In this document: piece after piece, positions 45,514-56,479 of the stretch
Numbering within the stretch: the first letter of the stretch is position 1
How the letters are laid out: each line of letters opens with the position of its first letter
Source of the DNA: Anthonomus grandis grandis
Taxonomy: Eukaryota > Arthropoda > Insecta > Coleoptera > Curculionidae
Direction of reading: 5' to 3'
DNA: 64,000 bases
Assembly: GCF_022605725.1 (NCBI RefSeq)
Contig: NC_065548.1
Coordinates: 45,439,131 to 45,503,130 of the forward strand
Position numbers and translations under genes: made by a program
Notes under the pieces: generated by a model
Databases searched by the model: none
The model's input: only the letters and a program-made list of their open reading frames with translations
What the model was told of the DNA's origin: nothing

Positions 45514-45895
45514 CTCGTATGTTTTCCTTTTGGGCCACAGGACGCCATACTAAAATTGCTTTGTCATCTTGACAGGGCGCTCAAGCCCGATAAAATCTCG
45601 ATTTTAATCCTCCGTGGAACGCGAGGAATGGTTAAGTAACGTGTAGAAGAGGATTGCTTGCACTTTTTCGAGGTATATTCAATCAAAAACAGCGTATCTG
45701 ACACGAAGCTATTGTGTATTTGCATAATTTTCATAGTGAAATTAATTGGATATTATGATGAAGTTGTTTTTGGCTTAAAAGGTTATTATATGGCAGACGT
45801 TAAATGATATTTAGATGTTTGAAATGAGTAATCGATTTTGTTAAAACCGGTTATTTTTTTATAAGATATTTTTAAGTAGATGCGGCTGTTGATGC
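45514..45895. other. no recognisable gene
   Basis: Mixed composition, no domain or repeat boundary placed. Confidence 0.4.
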
Positions 45896-46200
45896 ATGCA
45901 CGCTCTAAAACAAGTCATTATCAATAAATATTTATCCCGAAAATCAAAAATTAAAATATATAAAACAGTCATACCACCAGTGGTCATGACAACCAGAATC
46001 TCGAGTTGTGAAAATCGTCTGGGAACAGAATTCGAAGAGGCGAATATCTATGGGAAGACCGCGTATGAGATAAGAGAGGCAACATCGTTGCAGATCTGAG
46101 AGCGATGGGAATAGAATACGATCCTAATTTGACACAGGATATAAAAGAATAAAGAATGATCGAGAGCTACCAAGGGATGTAGAGCTAGAAATAATGAAGC
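45896..46200 (+). pseudogene. RTE-like LINE fragment
   Basis: Plus strand reads LKQVIINKYLSRKSKIKIYK followed by TVIPPVVMT. This matches the RTE-like block L-x-S-x-x-LSRK-x-K-x-x-x-YKT-V-x-PV-x-x-YG-x-E-x-W just after the RT. The YG-x-E-x-W part is destroyed. Residual similarity to a C-terminal segment is weak. Short and dead. Confidence 0.5.
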
Positions 46201-47475
46201 AATAACTTCTTTGAATATAATTTTGAAATAGCAATATAAAAAACTCAAATGTCTACTTGTGATGTATTATTTACCTCGAATATAACGAATTCTACAAAAA
46301 TCGACCAATTATTTTGAGCCGAACCTTTTTTTAGCCTATGAAATTAGGGCGGAAGCCCTCACCACTACAGGGACAAATCAAAAAATTAAACTATTTATGA
46401 AATTATTCGTAATAAAATCGAAATAATATTTGCATTTGTTGATTTGGTGTCGATTTTTACAATGTTGGTATATATTTTATATAGACTGGCCGTAAACAAC
46501 GTTGAACAAATGAGACCAATCTTGTGGATATCCAAATATGTCATTCCCGTTTGCTCACTTTTTTTTTTTAAATTATGGCATTGATCTAAACCGAATAGTC
46601 AATGTTTTCTGTTTGTGGGCTCACATTGCGGTTTTAGGTAAAGTCAATAATATATTGCCGCACCATTTAAATGAATATATTCTGTGATTTACCTGGTCTT
46701 CTCTCAAATAAGGTAGGCTAGGGAATAATATAAAAATATACTCAGATAATAAGAGTTGTTTTGGTAGCAAATTCCAAAAAGCGCCCGATTCTTCTTCGAG
46801 CATTATGGGTTCACAGATACAATCGGGTTTCGTCTGAAAATACAAACCTATCGTATTCTTAACGCCAGAATTCTCAGATGTCTTCCTTCTCGTTGTACTT
46901 ACGTTGTCGAGCCTCTTCTACGATTTTACTTGCCTTATCAGTTCATTAACGATCAATACCGACGGCAAATAATAGAATTCCAGCTATTTTTTTTGTTTCT
47001 TGGAAGCACTTCCTTCTTTTTCACCAAATAAATCAGTAAATTCTCTCAAAAATAAACCAAGCAAAGACATATGCAGTATATTTAACCATTATTAAAAAGC
47101 TGAAAAAACAGCATGTTTACCCTATAACAAAACTTAATAATATCTCTACAGGACATGTTCCATCTTGTATAAAGGTTTCCAAATTCAGAATTTCTTCTAA
47201 TGGCAAATAGTATGTATATCCGAAATTAATTGAAAATAAAATAAAATAAAAAATAAAGATGTATGATAAAGATGAAAAAGTTGCAAATTATCCAATAAAC
47301 ATTAATAAGTTTGGTACGAAAGTGATATTTGCATTTAGTATGTCTGCTCTCCTTTCCATAAACATTTATATTAAGCATTCCATTCTTTAAAGTCTAAATA
47401 TCTTTGACCACTAAGATGATTTTTTTATTTTTCTCAAGACTCCCGAGGATAAAAAAAAAATCGATGGCCTGAATA
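46201..47475. other. no recognisable gene
   Basis: AT-rich; the open frame 46845-46621 (minus) shows no domain. A C-rich/CCGA patch near 47445 is not informative. Confidence 0.45.
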
Positions 47476-47479
47476 GTGA

Positions 47480-48010
47480 ATGGCAATTTGTGACAAACAA
47501 ACAAAGAAGTTCTTAAGAAAAGTGCAAAGTCTTATTCAGGCAATAACACACCAATCCCATTAATACCCACTCTTCTGAAGATCTATGAGCACATATTAAA
47601 AAATCAATTCTACAGGTATTTTGAGGAAAATATTCTCTTGTCAATATGATCAACAACTCGCCTTGATAGATATATTGGAGTACCTGGTACGTGCCCTGAG
47701 AGAAGAAGCATTATGCTGCTGCAGTATTTTGTTATCTCTCGAAAGCATTCGACTATATTTTGCATCGGATCCTGATGGACAAACTAGGATTCAATGGTGC
47801 AAATGGAGTTAGCTTAAATCTGATGCCGACCTGTTACCTTACAAGCCGCAAACCGTAGATAGTACATAACAATTAAACATCAAATCAAAATGTTAGAGTG
47901 GATCATGGAGTTCCTAAGGGAACGGAGGAGTGGAGCCTCTCTTGTTCTTTGATTTACATTAATAGGGTTAAATATAGCTTTTTTGCATCTGCTTGCCAAT
48001 GACACTACCC
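47480..48010 (+). pseudogene. Jockey/I-type LINE reverse transcriptase relic
   Basis: Plus strand in changing frames: NTPIPLIPTLLKIYEHILKN (47550-47610), YRYFEENILLS, DILEYLVRALREEALCC (47675-47725), SKAFDYILHRILMDKLGFNG (47740-47800), a YLTSRKP block (47840) and VDHGVPKGTE (47900-47930) with SLIYINRVKYSFFA (47950-47985). The NYRPISL, KAFD, VPQG and YIN motifs are all visible in degraded form. Frame changes every 50-100 bp. Confidence 0.65.
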
Positions 48011-48289
48011 TGTTAAAGCAGGCTCGTCACCTTAAACAAATATACTCGTTTCGCTCCGCGTAGACCAGTTTAGAACGTTTAGGTTTTGTCTGCGAAGAGC
48101 CATAAAGGAATTCTTGAAAAAAAACACAAATTATCAGGTGTGGTTAAGTTTGGTTAGTCAGAGGGCCGAAGTTTATATACGAAGGAAAGAGAGGACCTTA
48201 GAGTTAGAAGGTTCTTGGGTTATCATGCATCGAAGAACCATAATATTATTAGTTAGTCGCGTTGTAGGTCAATATACTGTGTTATATGT

Positions 48290-49060
48290 CCAATATCTGT
48301 CAAAATTTATTAATTGTATTCTAAATAAACCTGAAATACCAAATTTCAACTAAATTGGGCCAATAGCAAAACAGTTACTGTAGTCACATGACCTAAAACT
48401 CAAATGTCAATTATATCAAACTTTTTAATATCATAAAACTCATCTAATACCTGAATTCATATTTTAAATAAAATAGATCAATACGAACCATCATGTATGA
48501 ATCCCATTAGTTTTAAATGAATAAAAAGTGCCAATTTGTTTTTGAGTTTGGCATTGTTTTGGTTGGAAAAAACGGAATTTTTTAAAACGTCAAACCTTTA
48601 AGAAATTTTCCTGGCCGCAATACATAATTTCCACAATTAATATGCACATAATCGGAAAGCTTAGAGTTTTCTGATTGGACGGTACCTTTAATTGACAGCT
48701 TCCAGATAATTTTCATTGAAAATTTAATGAAACTGTTACATTCTTCCAAAAAAAAAACATGTTGAGGTTCCTGCGGTTGGCGGCCATTTTGTATTATTGT
48801 GGTGACGTTGAATGAAAAAAAAAGGAGAAAAATTAACTTTTTTGAGAAAAACGCATTTTTTCGGTACTTTTAATATAGCTGGAATTTCGAAACTTTAGTA
48901 TGTATTGTAAAACAAAATTTGGGATCTTATAGATGATGTTTTATTTTGGAATAATATAAAGGGACGTCGCAAATAAATAAAACGCTCTAATAAAATAAAT
49001 AAAATCTCAAAAACTATTGATGACAATGTGTAAGATATTTAATGATTAATTAAATAGCTG
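48290..49060 (+). repeat. diverged copy of the 37.8-41.5 kb arm repeat
   Basis: Contains AAATAAACCTGAAATACCAAATTT, then TAGTCACATGACC, parallel to AACCCCAAATACCAAATTTG and GTCACGTGAC in the arm. Later AAAACGTCAAAC with ATATGCACATAATCGGAAAG parallels the AAAACGTCAAAACTTTACCG...ATGCATATATTTGGA part. Enough to call it the same family, at substantial divergence. Confidence 0.6.
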
Positions 49061-50207
49061 ATTAGTTTCACAGGTATCTGCTAAATTTTACAAATAAATG
49101 TTTATAAAGTGGGTTTCACTAAAATATAATACTAATAATCGAAATATATCGATCGTACAATTATTTATTATTATCCAGGTGTGTAACTAGACATATACCG
49201 GGTGGCGCATCGAAAACGAAACAGAGCCAATTACGGGCAGTCCATGAACTTTTTAACAAAACGCTCGGATCAGTCGATTTTATTTTCGAGGGGGACACCT
49301 TATAATCACAAAATCACTTTCCCACCTACAACCTCCTAAGCGGGGGTGGCACTACCCCTAAAATCTTAAATGGGAAGGGGGATCGAGTGATACCTCATTG
49401 GAAAGGTCTTTTAATTCTCTTTACAGGGGTACCTCGTTTGATGTAATTTAAGTAAGTACTTTTTAAAATTTTCGCATTTAAACCTTAAAAGGTAATTTTC
49501 AATATTTTTACTTTATCATAGACTACTAAAGGTACTTTTAGGAAAAACAATGCCAGGAAGCAGAACAAAACCATCAAGTATTATCAAATTATGAGACAAA
49601 AAATGAGATAGCTCTATCATATAACCGAATATTTTGACTTTAAATCTAGTCATTCAAAAGATTATTGCAAAAATAGATTTAAAAAGAATTTGCTTAAGTT
49701 TTAGCTTATAATAAATGTTCAAAATGGCTACCTCCATTCTCCATACAATAAAAAAGATTTTGTTCAAAGCGTTGTCGCACGTTCTGCAATACGTCAGGTA
49801 TGATTTGAAGACACTCATTTATCATTCTGCCTTGTAAATCTTCTAACGAAGTGGTTCAGTCTCATAAACTTTGTTTTTTAAGTGACCCCAAAGAAGAAAG
49901 TCTAGAGGTGATAAATCCGGCAATCGTGGAGGCCATTCATTAGCACCTCTTCTTCCAATCTATCGTCCTGGAAACGTCCGATCCAAATATTCTCGCACGA
50001 AAAACGTATAATGTGGTAGGGCACCATCCTGCTGAAACATCAATCTATCCTCATCGTATCTGTCATTTTGAGTTTCAATTATAGCTATGGATCAATGGCC
50101 TGTTGTAATAGCTCTAAGTACATATCACCTGTTTTTGAAGGTGGTAGACAATGGTACAGTGAAAACATCTTGTCGGACTTGCATTGTCTTATTTATTTAA
50201 TGTAACA

Positions 50208-50246
50208 CGACGTTTCGGTTGGTAAGTATCTCCAACCGTTATCATC
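50208..50246 (-). ncRNA. hammerhead-like motif at the PLE left end
   Basis: Minus strand reads TGATAACGGTTGG, a short loop, CCAACCGAAACGTCGTGTT: stem II with the GAAAC core. The position of catalytic G8 reads A. Partner of the motif at 50770-50806 in inverted orientation. Confidence 0.45.
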
Positions 50247-50306
50247 CGTGGGAAAGTCATCCGTGAAAAGAGTTGTGGGGGAGGGGGGGGGGGGGCACGC
50301 GTCTCT

Positions 50307-50738
50307 CTAGATCCTACACTGTCCTGAGAGTAGAGGCTTACAGATGTTGGGTATATCGACGCTTGGCTGGCTGAAGATCCTCTGATTCTGTGAAATGAAA
50401 GCTGCCTCTACGAACTTCCTCTTCCGCCAGTGCTGTTCCTTGTGCAGAATCTTGGCTTCTGACCAATGGATATTGTGTCCATTATGCCACGCGTGCTCTG
50501 CTATTCCGGATTTGCAAACCTCTCCTCTTTGGGTCCAGCTGCGATGTTCCTTCGCTCTGATTTCTAGGGGGCGCTTCGTTTCACCTATGTATGAGTCACC
50601 GCACTCACATGGGATCCGGTAGACGCAATTTTTGGTATCCACCATGCCATCTGTTTTGGTCTTTGATACCACGCTTCTGATAGTGGTGCTAGATCTAAAG
50701 GCAGTTCTAATATTGTACTTGCTGGCAATGCGTCGGAT
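50307..50738 (-). pseudogene. Penelope GIY-YIG endonuclease domain
   Basis: C-terminal endonuclease that nicks target DNA for Penelope retrotransposition. Open in the minus strand from about 50738 (RIASKYNIRTAFRSSTTIRS, the RT-EN linker) to the stop at 50307. Zinc/GIY-YIG features: CVYRIPCECGDSYIGETKRP (C-x5-C-x-CG, then the YIG core), LEIRAKEHRSW (catalytic Arg and His region), IAEHAWHNGHNIHW and RKRKFVEAAFI (catalytic Glu). The domain looks intact over about 120 residues, but the upstream RT is absent, so it is a 3' fragment with no start codon of its own. Confidence 0.92.
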
Positions 50739-50769
50739 TTATAGAATAGTAGTTTGCTGTCAGTTTACA

Positions 50770-50806
50770 CTTGATAACGGTTGGAGATACTTACCAACCG
50801 AAACGT
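50770..50806 (+). ncRNA. hammerhead-like motif at the PLE right end
   Basis: Plus strand: CTTGATAACGGTTGG, loop AGATACTTA, CCAACCGAAACGTCG. Same core as at 7837-7874, but with a compensated stem II (CGGTTGG/CCAACCG in place of CGGTAGT/ACTACCG). Confidence 0.45.
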
Positions 50807-52324
50807 CGTGTTACATTAAATAAATAAGACAATGCAAGTCCGACAAGATGTTTTTACATATCACCTGTCAGATTTCCAGGTAAAAAAAATGGACCAACTA
50901 AATTATCACCAAAGATACCAGCCCAGACATTTAACTTTTGTAGGTATTGGATATGTACCTCACGATACACTCTAGGATTATTGTCGGACCAATATCGGCA
51001 GTTATTACGATTGACCAAGCCATTCAGGAAAAAAGAGCTTTCATCAGAGAAACACGTATTAAACAAAAAATTTTGGGTCATTAATAATTCGTTCACTTAT
51101 AATTTTACTAAATTGTGATCGCCGATCGAAATCATCTTCATTCAGCTCTTGCACAAGACGTATTTTGTACGGATGAAACTTATGAGCTTTTAGAGTTCTT
51201 TAGATACTACGTCGACTAATAACTGTGACAGTTTCCAATTGACGGGTACTTAATGTAGGATCTACATTAATATGCCCTAGTACAGCCACTTCCATATCTT
51301 CATTCCTTACGGGATTTTCAATATTGCATTTGCGATTTGCCACTGATCTAGTTTCTCGAAATTTGGAAACAAGATCCAATACATACTTTCGCTGCACCTT
51401 GCTGTTTTCATGTCGCTCATTAAATAATTCGGCCGTTCTATTAGCACATTGATTATTTCCAAAAAATAATTCAATTATTTCAACTCTTTTCTGCCATTGT
51501 ATGCACCATTTTAAAAATAGGTATTACTTTAAAAAAATCAAAGTCCCGCACTATAAATCACCTTTTTAACAGCGTACTACATTTAGAATAAATTGAAAAT
51601 AATTCAATTTTTAGTTTTGCTCAACAAGAAAATTTTACAAATATTTGTAAAATTTTTTGGCTGACCCGTTCTCTAGTTCATCCATATTATTCTAATGATA
51701 TTTATTACTTGTCGTAAATAAATTAATATTAATACCAACGTGGTCTGTGATTGAGATAGTGGACTAAAGCAAATTCTTTTTAAATGTATAGACTTGAGGT
51801 CAAAATATTCTGTAATATGATAGAGCTATCTCATTTTTTGTCTCATAATTTCATAATACTTGATGGTTTTGTTCTGCTTCCTGGCATTGTTTTTCCTAAA
51901 AGTACCTTTAGTAGTCTATGATAAAGTAAAAATATTGAAAATTACCTTTTAAGGTTTAAATGCGAAGATTTTAAAAAGTACTTACTTAAATTGCGTCAAA
52001 CCAAGTACCCTTGTAAAGAGAATTAAAAGACCTTTCCAATGAGGTATCACTCGACCCCCCCTTCCCATTTAAGATTTTAGGAGTAGTGCCACCCCCGCTT
52101 AGGGGGTTGTAGGTGGGAAAGTGATTTTGTGATTATTAAGTGTCCCCCTCGAAAATAAAATCGACGAGTCCGAGCGTTTTTTTAAAAAGTTAATGGACGG
52201 CCCGTAATTGGCTCTGTTTCGTTTTCGATGCGCCACCCAGTATAATAAACAAAAAACGCAATTACTTATATTACACAATTTACACACTTTATTCCTAAAC
52301 TAATTGATAATATTCTAATTGATA

Positions 52325-52365
52325 CTTTTATTTATTTATTAATTTATTTATTTATTTATTTGTTT
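52325..52365. repeat. (TTTA)n simple repeat
   Basis: Tandem TTTA/ATTT units just outside the MLE-E right end. Confidence 0.8.
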
Positions 52366-52601
52366 TTTTTTTTGTCAATATTTCGAAAGAAAGAAAAATA
52401 ATAGACATGTCGATAAAACGACGTTCGAGTGTAGATTTTATCAGCGATTTCGAACAGTTTAGAAAGTTACAGTCATTGTCAATCCTATTTTTAATTTTTT
52501 ATTGATTTTTCAATAACTTTTATCTACTAAGAAATGAACCTTGATTCACAATATATCTTTTTTTTCTATTCATTAAAATGAAGTATACTTAAATATGATA
52601 T

Positions 52602-52604
<3 letters not shown>

Positions 52605-52642
<38 letters not shown>
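52605..52642. repeat. (AT)n microsatellite
   Basis: 38 bp of pure AT dinucleotides. Confidence 0.95.
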
Positions 52643-52646
<4 letters not shown>

Positions 52647-52789
52647 CAAAAACAAATTCCGTATGTTTTACCCTCTTATAATAAATGACTTTATCCTAAT
52701 ATATAATATATCCTTTAACTTACTGATTACCTTTTATCAATAATATTATTAATAAAAATGGAATATTAATTTTGTTCTATTTTATTAAT

Positions 52790-53110
52790 ATTGCAAATTC
52801 AATATAAAATATAGCAGCAATATAAATGAAAGATATTACGTAATATCTTTCAGATTAAAGTAACATTACGTGAGTATTACTATAATACAGCACATACATT
52901 AATGCAATATTACAGTAACATACCCCATGAAATATTGCTATAATGTTTCAGCAATGTTGCGGATGCAATGAAAAAAGCGGACATTAAAACATTGCTGCAA
53001 TGAGACTGTAATGAACTAGTAATATATATGGAATATTGCTGCAACACGCAATATTGCAGATGTAATATTCCTGCAATTTTTCTTCAATATAATTTGCCGA
53101 CAGGGAAGGC
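52790..53110. repeat. GCAATATT-rich block with a 26-bp palindrome
   Basis: Over 300 bp, AATATTGC or GCAATATT and close variants (TGCAATA, CAATGTTGC, ATTGCTGCAA) recur about ten times on both strands. TGAAAGATATTACGTAATATCTTTCA (52827-52852, 26 bp in two 13-base halves) is a perfect palindrome. The block ends TTTGCCGACAGGG, which read on the minus strand (CCCTGTCGGCAAA) looks like a transposon terminus. No coding region. Confidence 0.55.
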
Positions 53111-54533
53111 TGAATAGCAGAGGATAAGGTATCTGCTAAATTTTACAAACAAATGTTTGGAAAGTTATGGAATTTTGAGAACTAACACCAGTACTAGTAA
53201 CACTAAACTTAAAGATTAGGTAAAATTTATCAATTTCTAGCAATTTTGGGAAACTTTATTACGACCTTATGAGTGGTAGAAATACGAGTTCATTTATATT
53301 TAGTTAATTAACGATAACTTCGTTGTGTTGAATTCTCACTTTGGTACTTTACTTACAAACTTTTTGACCGATTTGAGATAAACCAAAAACAATGGTTAAC
53401 AACAGAGAAATGAAAACATACTTGACTTAAATAACTAATTTTTATTGCTATTCTATTGTGTTCTCATGGCTCCAGTAATGTATAAGCATGATAGCCTGTT
53501 ATTATATGCTTATTATGGTTTATGTAACCCATCTAATCCAGATAACTGAACCGCATTACCTTGATAGATGTCGCTTTGTTTGCATTTTGATCGAGTTAAT
53601 TATATTCGTTTAATTTCTTGAGAGAAATTTGTAATTCATTTAGTTTTATGCCTGTAAGGCCTCTTCGAAACTACTGATCCTAAATGAAACTGAAACTTTT
53701 TGTATAAACTTTAAATAAAAGTAATCTTATTAAGCTTTTGACAGCTTCTTTTTTTCTTAAAGAAGGGTTATGTCAAACAGAAAAAAAACAAAATTACTAC
53801 ATCATATGTGTCTCGAAGGCAACATAACACCCAACTGTACTGGCGCCAAACTTCCGGCAGCAAACGCTGCCAACAATATGTGAAATGTCTCTAAACTAAA
53901 ATTGGAGAAGGTAAAATAGAATAAACCCCCCCTGATTGAATTACTGAATATACAAAAAAGATGTACTCCACTATTATTTAAATAAACAAACTCTCAAAGT
54001 GTTTTCAAATAGGTTTAAGAAAGTCTTTAGTTCAGTTTGTTTTTCAGTCAATATTTTACTAGACTCCTTAAACGCTGTGTAACATAATACTCAAGATACA
54101 AGGACTGAACGAGGGAAAAGTAAACAGTTGCCAATTCGGGACCATTTATAAATAAAATCGGATTGCCTTCGTTTTACGAGCTTTTGTATTCGCATTTTAA
54201 ATTTGTCATTTAAAAGTATTTTTTTTAAACAGTTAAAATGTAACGTCCTTTATTATTTGTCGTCAGTGAGCTAATTGAAAAAAGCGGTTTGAAAAACCGT
54301 TGATGAGGCAGCTTTTTGTATCTTTAAAGTAGTGTTTCTTACTTATGTTAATTTAAAAGTCTCTCTTTAGATGTATTTTATTTTGTTTTGAGTAGAATAC
54401 ATTTAAGATTTTTATTAATACTGTTTTTTTTTTTTTACTTTTAGGTAAGCAATACAAAACAATATCCTAAGGGTCAATGAAAAATACTATGCGGTAAGTT
54501 TTTCAGCTTATAAATTAGTTCACAAATAATATA
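53111..54533. other. no recognisable gene; contains repeat copy 2 of the GGCGCCA motif
   Basis: GTATCTGCTAAATTTTACAA at 53130 also occurs at 49074, just before MLE-E, showing a shared old repeat. GGCGCCAAACTTCCGGCAGC at 53842-53861 is the inverted partner of 45469-45513. Otherwise AT-rich with nothing identified. Confidence 0.45.
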
Positions 54534-54658
54534 GGGTCTACCAATAAGAATGATATAAGTTTAAATTGCTAAAAAATAAAAAACGAATTGGTTAATTTCT
54601 ATGATTGATGTTTCATGTTATAGTATAACATGCACCATTATGTTTTAAACAAAATATC

Positions 54659-56479
54659 AGAGAACAATATTAATGATAATCCTCAATCTTTTTGGTCATT
54701 CACTAATGAAAAAAGAAAGCATTTTATGTTGCCTCAAACAGTTGAATTTAATGGCATTAATAGTCATAATAATCAGGAACTTGTAAATCTATTTTCTGAC
54801 TTTTTTTCTAGTGTATATAAAATGCCGGTAAAAGATCATTCCAATAATTATGTTTTTCAAAACTGTATAAATGTAAATTATTATCATTTTAGTTTAATTG
54901 ATATAATAGATGGAATAAATTCAATGCCATTTAAACTAAGTATTGGACCAGATGAAATACCATGTTACTTTTTAAAGAAATGAGTTTTAACAAATCAATG
55001 GAATCAGGAATTTTTCCAGATTTCTGGAAGGTGAGCAATATAAAACCCATATTTAAATCAGGGAATAGATCGGCTGTTGATAATTATAGAGAAGTCTGCA
55101 TTCAGAGTGAAATACCTAAACTGTTTGACTCCCTTGTTGCTAAAAAACTGTACAGTGATTGTCGTGGTATACATAATAGTGAGCAATATAGTTTCATAAA
55201 AAATAGATCTACCAATACAAATCTTTTAATGTACATACATTTTATTTCAAGCAATATGGAGCAAGGGTGTCAAGTCGACTCTGTTTATACTGACTTTTCC
55301 AAGGCCTTTGATAGAGTGGACCATAATTTCTTGGTTACAAAGTTAAGGGCCTTGGGAATTAGCGCTAGGGTGGCTGATTGGTTAAATAGTTTTCTAAGTG
55401 ATATAATGCAGAGAGTCAAATATGGTAGTTCGGTGTCTAGACCTATAATTGTTTCATCAGGGGTACCTTAAGGGTCACACTGCGGTCCCCTTCTGTTCAA
55501 TTTGTTCCTATTAGATTTACCTCAAAATATAAAAAATAGCTCGGTACTAATGTTTGCAGATGATGTAAAGATATTTCGGCCTATTAGAACAATGAGTGAT
55601 GTTAAGCTTCTTCAGGAAGACATTGATAATTTTTATAGCTGGTGTCAAGCAAATCATATGGACCTTAATGTAAAAAAATGCTATCAAATATCATTTTCAA
55701 GAGTAAAAAGTCCTATTTCTTACAATTATTCCATCAACCATACTAACTTAAAGGTTACCGATGAAATGAAGGATCTTGGTGTTGTATTGGACAGCAAATT
55801 ATCATTTGATATTCATATATCGGGTATTATCTCTCGGGCTCATAGAATGTTAGGTTTCATCATACGGTCTAGTAAGGACTTTTCAATTTTTACGATAAAG
55901 AAACTATATTGCTCGCTAGTTAGAAGTGTTCTGGAGTATAGCTCACCTATCTGGAACCCTTCTTATGTAACACATGTAACTGCAATTGAGCGAGTGCAGA
56001 ATAAGTTTCTTCGTTATATTGGTTACAGGTGTGGTTATATCAGAGATGATTATTCTTATAGTGAATTAAGATCGCTACCTAATATTGATACTCTGAAAGG
56101 GAGGAGACTAAATCTTGAAATTCGTTTACTTCACAAGATTATTAATGGTGTAATTGATTGTCCAGATCTTTTAAATCTAGTATGTCTGAATGTACCTATA
56201 AGAAGGAATCGGCATACTAATGTTTTTTATGTTCCTTACCATTCTAAAAATTATGGCAGAAATAACCCTATTACAAGAATGTTAAATAATGCAAACTCTA
56301 TGCAGCAATCTGTAGATTTTTTTGGAACTTCAGAGGCAAGATTTAGAGGATCTTTAAGGCATATATTGTGATATATACTTTCTTTTTTTTTTGTATAGCA
56401 ATGTATATCTATACTGTATTTAGTAATTAGTTCTATTTATTGTAAAATGGCAAGTCCGTAAATAAATAAATAAAAAAAG
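54659..56479 (+). pseudogene. LINE nLTR-F: reverse transcriptase, 5'-truncated
   Basis: Inserted in MLE-D copy 2, ending in a (TAAA)n/poly-A tail at 56457-56478. Coding 54660-56371: NDNPQSFWSFTNEKRK, LVNLFSDFFSSVYK, FKLSIGPDEIPCYFLKK, frameshift near 54970, FPDFWKVSNIKPIFKSGN, NSEQYSFIKNRSTNTNL, DSVYTDFSKAFDRVDHNFL, SSGVP-stop-GSHCGPLLFNLF (stop TAA at 55469), SVLMFADDVKIF (catalytic), MKDLGVVLDSKLSFDIHISG, VRSVLEYSSPIWNPSYVTH and a C-terminus NNPITRMLNNANS at 56260-56300. Only one frameshift and one stop: a young, Jockey-like copy related to nLTR-E. Confidence 0.92.

Larger units (their letters stand above)
50133..50855 (-). mobile_element. 5'-truncated Penelope-like element, 13-bp TSD
   Basis: A 723-bp insertion flanked by ACATATCACCTGT on both sides (50120-50132, 50856-50868), inside the MLE-E transposase. 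About 84 bp at each end are inverted copies (AAAACATCTTGTCGGACTTG...CCAACCGTTATCA). Between them lies a minus-strand GIY-YIG coding segment. The RT domain is missing. An inverted terminal piece at one side is a known Penelope arrangement. A poly-G tract lies near 50280-50296. Confidence 0.9.
49706..51515 (-). pseudogene. mariner-type transposase (MLE-E), split by a Penelope element
   Basis: Minus strand: VEIIELFFGNNQCANRTAEL (51490-51430), QRKYVLDLVSKFRETRSVAN (51397-51340), VDPTLSTRQLETVTVISRR (51270-51205), SDESSFFLNGLVNRNNCRYW (first catalytic D, 51050-50990), LNVWAGIFGDNLVGPFFLPG (50945-50885) and NLTGDM at 50856. The Penelope insertion intervenes, and reading resumes at 50132. Then MFQQDGALPHYTFFVREYLD, RLPDLSPLDFLLWGHLKNKV (49920-49870) and NGGSHFEHLL before TAA at 49706. 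QQD-PD spacing is 36, as in MLE-A. Stops (for example GR-stop-IGRRG) make it dead independently of the insertion. Confidence 0.85.
49198..52240 (-). mobile_element. mariner-like element MLE-E with ~460-bp TIRs
   Basis: Ends CCGGGTGGCGCATCGAAAAC (49198) and the inverted CTGGGTGGCGCATCGAAAAC (ending 52240), with TA on both sides (49196-49197, 52241-52242). The TIRs run to about 49660 and from about 51783 and are highly similar, which is exceptionally long for this superfamily. The 3043-bp span includes a 723-bp Penelope insertion (50133-50855). Pre-insertion size about 2.3 kb. Confidence 0.95.
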
